Part shown: piece after piece, positions 26,195-30,292 of the stretch
Numbering within the stretch: the stretch's first letter is position 1
Layout: the number at the start of each line of letters is the position of its first letter
Assembly (NCBI GenBank): GCA_934555865.1
Contig: CAKTFI010000012.1
Coordinates: 1-30,292 of the forward strand
From: an uncultured Christensenellaceae bacterium
GTDB taxonomy: Bacteria; Bacillota; Clostridia; Christensenellales; Christensenellaceae
Length of the DNA: 30,292 bases
Direction: 5' to 3'
Program-made: the position numbers and the translations under genes
The notes under the pieces: generated by a model
What the model saw: only the letters and a program-made list of their open reading frames with translations
Told to the model about the DNA's origin: nothing
Database searches by the model: none

Positions 26195-27781
26195 ATGAGC
26201 GAATGGAATAACAAGAAAAATCAGGCGAGCTCCGAAGAAAAAAAGGGAGGGGCAGCGGAAGTGCGGGAAACGAAACCCGAGGAGGCGTATTCCCTCAACG
26301 ACGACCGCCGCGTCAAGGTGCTTTCGCCCGGTGCATTGGTCGCCAAGCGGTTCTTCCGCAACCGGCTGGCCGTCGTGGGCCTCACGATCCTGCTTGTGAT
26401 GTTCCTGTTCTCCTTTGTGGGCGGATTGTTGAGCCCGTATGGACAGGACGAGGTGTTTTTCCGCGACGATATTCAGATGAAGGAATATGCCGCCATGTCC
26501 GAGAACACCGAGTATCGGTTTTTGGTGGCGGACGGGCAGGAATTCGGCGCGATCTTGCAGGCGCAGATGACGCTGCACATGGGCAAGGACGCGGCGTTCA
26601 CCTATAAGGGCGTGACCTATGACATCACGGAGGAGGGCGAGAGCCTGTATTCCGTGTCGCAGGCGGGCACGCTGCTCGCGGTGGCGTATAAGGACATCGT
26701 CAACCCGAGCGTGACCGGCGAAAAGCTGGGCTTTGCCTTCCAGTTTGAGGCGCTGCGCGCGTATGTGAACGGTGGGACGGAATTTACGGCGAACGGCAAG
26801 ACCTATGCGCTGGACAACGGCAGTGTGACGCTGGACGGCGCGGAGGTCGCGTATGTGAGCCGCTATGTCATCCAATCCAAGGTGTCAGGCACCGACATTT
26901 CCAAGGAATTTAAGGAAGCGGTCATCGCGGCGGTGGATAAGGGAGAGACCAGCCTCAAGTATACGAACGAAAACGGCGAAGTGCGCGAGGTGCAGTTGGA
27001 ATACAACCCCGACAAGTACCAGTGGTCCATCAAGGAAGGCACGGTGACGCGCGTATTTGACGCGTATTCCTTCCCCTCCAAGGCGCACCCGCTGGGCACG
27101 GACAAGAACGGCATGGACATGCTCACGCGGTTGATGTACGGCGGGCGCGTGTCGCTGTGCATCGGGTTTATCGTCGTCGCCATCTCGGCGACGCTGGGCG
27201 TGATTTTGGGGGGCATCTCCGGCTACTTCGGCGGCTGGGTGGACAACCTCATCATGCGTATCGTGGACATCTTCTACTGCATTCCCTCGACGCCGCTCAT
27301 CATCATCCTGGGCGCGGCCATGGACGGCATGCGCGTGGATCCGCAGGTCCGCATGCTGTACCTGATGCTCATTTTGGGCTTCCTCGGGTGGCCGGGCATT
27401 GCGCGCCTGGTGCGCGGGCAGATCCTGTCGCTGCGCGAGCAGGAGTTTATGACGGCGACGGAGGCCTGCGGCATCCGCGTTTCGCGCCGCATCTTCCGGC
27501 ATTTGATCCCGAATGTCATCCCGCAGCTCATCGTCAACTGCACGATGAGCCTCGGTTCCACCATCATCACGGAGGCGACGCTGTCCTTCCTGGGGCTGGG
27601 CGTCAAGTTCCCCTTCGCCTCCTGGGGCAACATCATGAACGATGTTTCCAACTCGTATGTGCTGACGGAATACTGGTTTATCTGGATCCCGGCCGGCGTG
27701 TGCCTGATGTTGACGGTGCTGGGCTTTAACTTTGTGGGCGACGGTCTGCGCGACGCGTTTGACCCGAAGATGAAGCGCTGA
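26195..27781 (+). CDS. Peptide ABC transporter permease 2 (DppC/OppC type) with large extracytoplasmic insertion
   Basis: The predicted 528-residue protein is far longer than the usual roughly 300. A charged cytoplasmic N-terminus is followed by TM1 (about 56-77), then about 215 residues to HPLGTDKNGMD (about 297), where ordinary DppC has about 40. The insert is soluble and beta-rich in appearance (for example VNGGTEFTANGKTYALDNG) and should face outside. Five further helices and the EAA loop EFMTATEACGIRVSRR (about 417-432) follow as in the family. Start ATG 26195 has AAAGGGGG 8 bases upstream; GTG 26192 in the same frame is possible. It partners the first permease and may touch the enlarged binding protein. 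Confidence 0.93.
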   Translation: MSEWNNKKNQASSEEKKGGAAEVRETKPEEAYSLNDDRRVKVLSPGALVAKRFFRNRLAVVGLTILLVMFLFSFVGGLLSPYGQDEVFFRDDIQMKEYAAMSENTEYRFLVADGQEFGAILQAQMTLHMGKDAAFTYKGVTYDITEEGESLYSVSQAGTLLAVAYKDIVNPSVTGEKLGFAFQFEALRAYVNGGTEFTANGKTYALDNGSVTLDGAEVAYVSRYVIQSKVSGTDISKEFKEAVIAAVDKGETSLKYTNENGEVREVQLEYNPDKYQWSIKEGTVTRVFDAYSFPSKAHPLGTDKNGMDMLTRLMYGGRVSLCIGFIVVAISATLGVILGGISGYFGGWVDNLIMRIVDIFYCIPSTPLIIILGAAMDGMRVDPQVRMLYLMLILGFLGWPGIARLVRGQILSLREQEFMTATEACGIRVSRRIFRHLIPNVIPQLIVNCTMSLGSTIITEATLSFLGLGVKFPFASWGNIMNDVSNSYVLTEYWFIWIPAGVCLMLTVLGFNFVGDGLRDAFDPKMKR

Positions 27782-27798
27782 GGAAGGAGGAGACGACG

Positions 27799-28992
<1,194 letters not shown>

Positions 28993-28995
28993 GAG

Positions 28996-30024
28996 ATGGA
29001 AAAGAAAGAAAACCTCAAGATTGACAACGATTTTACGCCGGTGGAATATGACCCGCAATACATTTTGCAGGTCAACCACCTGAAGAAGTATTTCCCGATC
29101 AAGGGCGGGATGGTCTCCAAGACGGTCGGGTATGTGAAGGCCGTGGACGGCGTGACCTTCAACCTCAAGCGCGGCACGACGATGGGCCTCGTGGGCGAGT
29201 CCGGCTGCGGCAAGAGCACGACGGGGCGCACGATCCTGCGGCTGTACGACGACAAGTCGGGCGGGCAGGTGCTGTTCAACGGCAAGGAGGTCTACGACCT
29301 CTCGCACAAGGAGCTGCGCGCGCTGCGCACCAAGATGCAGATCATCTTCCAGGACCCGTTTTCCTCGCTGTCGCCGCGGATGCCGGTGGGCGAGATCATC
29401 GGCGAGGCGGTGCGCGAGCACAACCTCGTGCCCAAGGCGGAGTTTGACGACTATATCGACCAGGTGATGGACAACTGCGGCTTGCAGCCCTTCCACAAGG
29501 ACCGGTATCCGCACGAGTTTTCGGGCGGGCAGCGGCAGCGCATCTGCATTGCCCGGGCGTTGGCGCTGAATCCGGAATTCATTGTCTGCGACGAGCCGGT
29601 GTCCGCCCTCGATGTGTCCATTCAGGCGCAGATCATCAACCTGTTGAAGGACATTCAGGAGAAGTACAACCTGACCTACCTGTTCATCAGCCACGACTTG
29701 TCCGTCGTCGAGCACATTTCGGACACGGTGGGCGTCATGTACCTGGGCAACCTGGTGGAGTACGGCGCGACGGAGGACATCTTCCAAAACCCGCTGCACC
29801 CGTACACCAAGGCGCTGTTTTCGGCGATCCCGGTGCCGGACCCGACGGTGAAGATGAACCGCATCGTGCTGGAGGGCAGCATCCCCTCCCCGGCGAACCC
29901 GCCTAAGGGGTGCAAGTTCCACACGCGCTGCGCGAACTGCATGGCCTGCTGCAAGGAAGTCGCGCCGGTGCAGCGGGAGCTGGAGCCGGGGCACTTTGTG
30001 GCCTGCCACCTGTACGACAAATGA
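28996..30024 (+). CDS. Peptide ABC transporter ATP-binding protein 2 (DppF/OppF type)
   Basis: The predicted 342-residue ATPase pairs with the upstream ATPase. Walker A GESGCGKST is at about 68-76; the signature FSGGQRQR, Walker B FIVCDEP and H-loop FISHDLS are all present. The C-terminal domain has cysteines in CKFHTRCANCMACC and a late AC, the same cluster-like pattern as its partner. The spacer to the upstream gene is only GAG, and its stop overlaps the next ATG (ATGA), so it is tightly coupled within the operon. Confidence 0.95.
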   Translation: MEKKENLKIDNDFTPVEYDPQYILQVNHLKKYFPIKGGMVSKTVGYVKAVDGVTFNLKRGTTMGLVGESGCGKSTTGRTILRLYDDKSGGQVLFNGKEVYDLSHKELRALRTKMQIIFQDPFSSLSPRMPVGEIIGEAVREHNLVPKAEFDDYIDQVMDNCGLQPFHKDRYPHEFSGGQRQRICIARALALNPEFIVCDEPVSALDVSIQAQIINLLKDIQEKYNLTYLFISHDLSVVEHISDTVGVMYLGNLVEYGATEDIFQNPLHPYTKALFSAIPVPDPTVKMNRIVLEGSIPSPANPPKGCKFHTRCANCMACCKEVAPVQRELEPGHFVACHLYDK

Positions 30025-30292
30025 GCCGGAAGAAGCGGTCGTTTGCGGACGACGACGGGCGCACGATTGCGGATATGCGCGAGGTCGCACCCGCGCCGCG
30101 GATGTTTCCGCGTCGTCGGGACGGGGGAAACCCGTCGGAACCGGCGCATGTGGGGCCGGAGCGGCCGTGGGAGCAGTCTGCGCTTTCGAGGGAAGAGCGG
30201 CGGGCGGCCATGGCCGGTGCGATGGGCGCGGCGATGCTGCTGGCCGGGGTGTTTATCGCGGCGGGGGCATTGGCGATCCTGGTGATGCAGCT
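30021..30292 (+). CDS. Membrane protein, N-terminal part (cut by window end)
   Basis: The frame opens at the ATG overlapping the previous stop (ATGA) and stays open to the window end, 90 codons. The visible part has a charged N-terminus with DDDGRTIADM, a basic P/R-rich linker, and one hydrophobic helix (about 65-88, rich in A, G, M and V). Small membrane proteins with a DDGRTIADM-like start often follow peptide transporter genes in Clostridia. The role is unknown. Confidence 0.7.
   Translation, partial: MSRKKRSFADDDGRTIADMREVAPAPRMFPRRRDGGNPSEPAHVGPERPWEQSALSREERRAAMAGAMGAAMLLAGVFIAAGALAILVMQ

Overview
The window reads as a chromosomal segment of a GC-rich anaerobic Firmicute, most like an Oscillospiraceae/Clostridia gut bacterium. 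The basis is the type III glutamine synthetase, the ANTAR regulator, AGGAGG ribosome binding sites, clear TATAAT promoters and the protein families present. No tRNA, rRNA or CRISPR was seen, and no database search was possible, so the taxonomy is inference.

Left edge (1-2204): the last 29 codons of a tyrosine recombinase run up to the 3' end of a stand-alone GMP synthetase ATP-pyrophosphatase gene (leftward). Next comes a visibly AT-richer gene for a lone polymerase-beta-type nucleotidyltransferase. This looks like the end of an integrated element at a guaA 3' end, plus a possible second cargo gene.

Purine/nitrogen block (2205-10669): leftward genes in transcription order are purB, purA, a strong intrinsic terminator, an ANTAR-domain regulator, dapF and full-length guaA (dapF and guaA overlap by ATGA). 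Divergent from purB is a type III glutamine synthetase (glnN). Its leader carries two adjacent hexaloop hairpins, and the first competes with an intrinsic terminator. This is the layout expected of an ANTAR antitermination target, and an ANTAR protein is encoded about 3 kb away. GMP synthase uses glutamine and glutamine synthetase makes it, so the block joins nitrogen assimilation to purine synthesis.

Middle (10670-16748): a free methionine-(R)-sulfoxide reductase, a GNAT acetyltransferase, a small four-helix membrane protein, a TIGR04086-like membrane protein, an uncharacterised helical protein, and a leftward pair of murG and a HEAT-like/RNA methyltransferase fusion overlapping by 8 bp.

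Right side (16749-30292, all rightward): a 666-bp purine-rich spacer, thrC, trpS, an M3 oligoendopeptidase with a linked membrane protein, then a complete oligopeptide/dipeptide ABC transporter (binding lipoprotein, two permeases, two ATPases) and the start of another membrane protein cut by the window end. The binding protein and the second permease are both unusually long because of insertions, and a row of stem-loops separates the binding-protein gene from the first permease gene. Peptide import and the M3 peptidase fit an amino-acid-using lifestyle.
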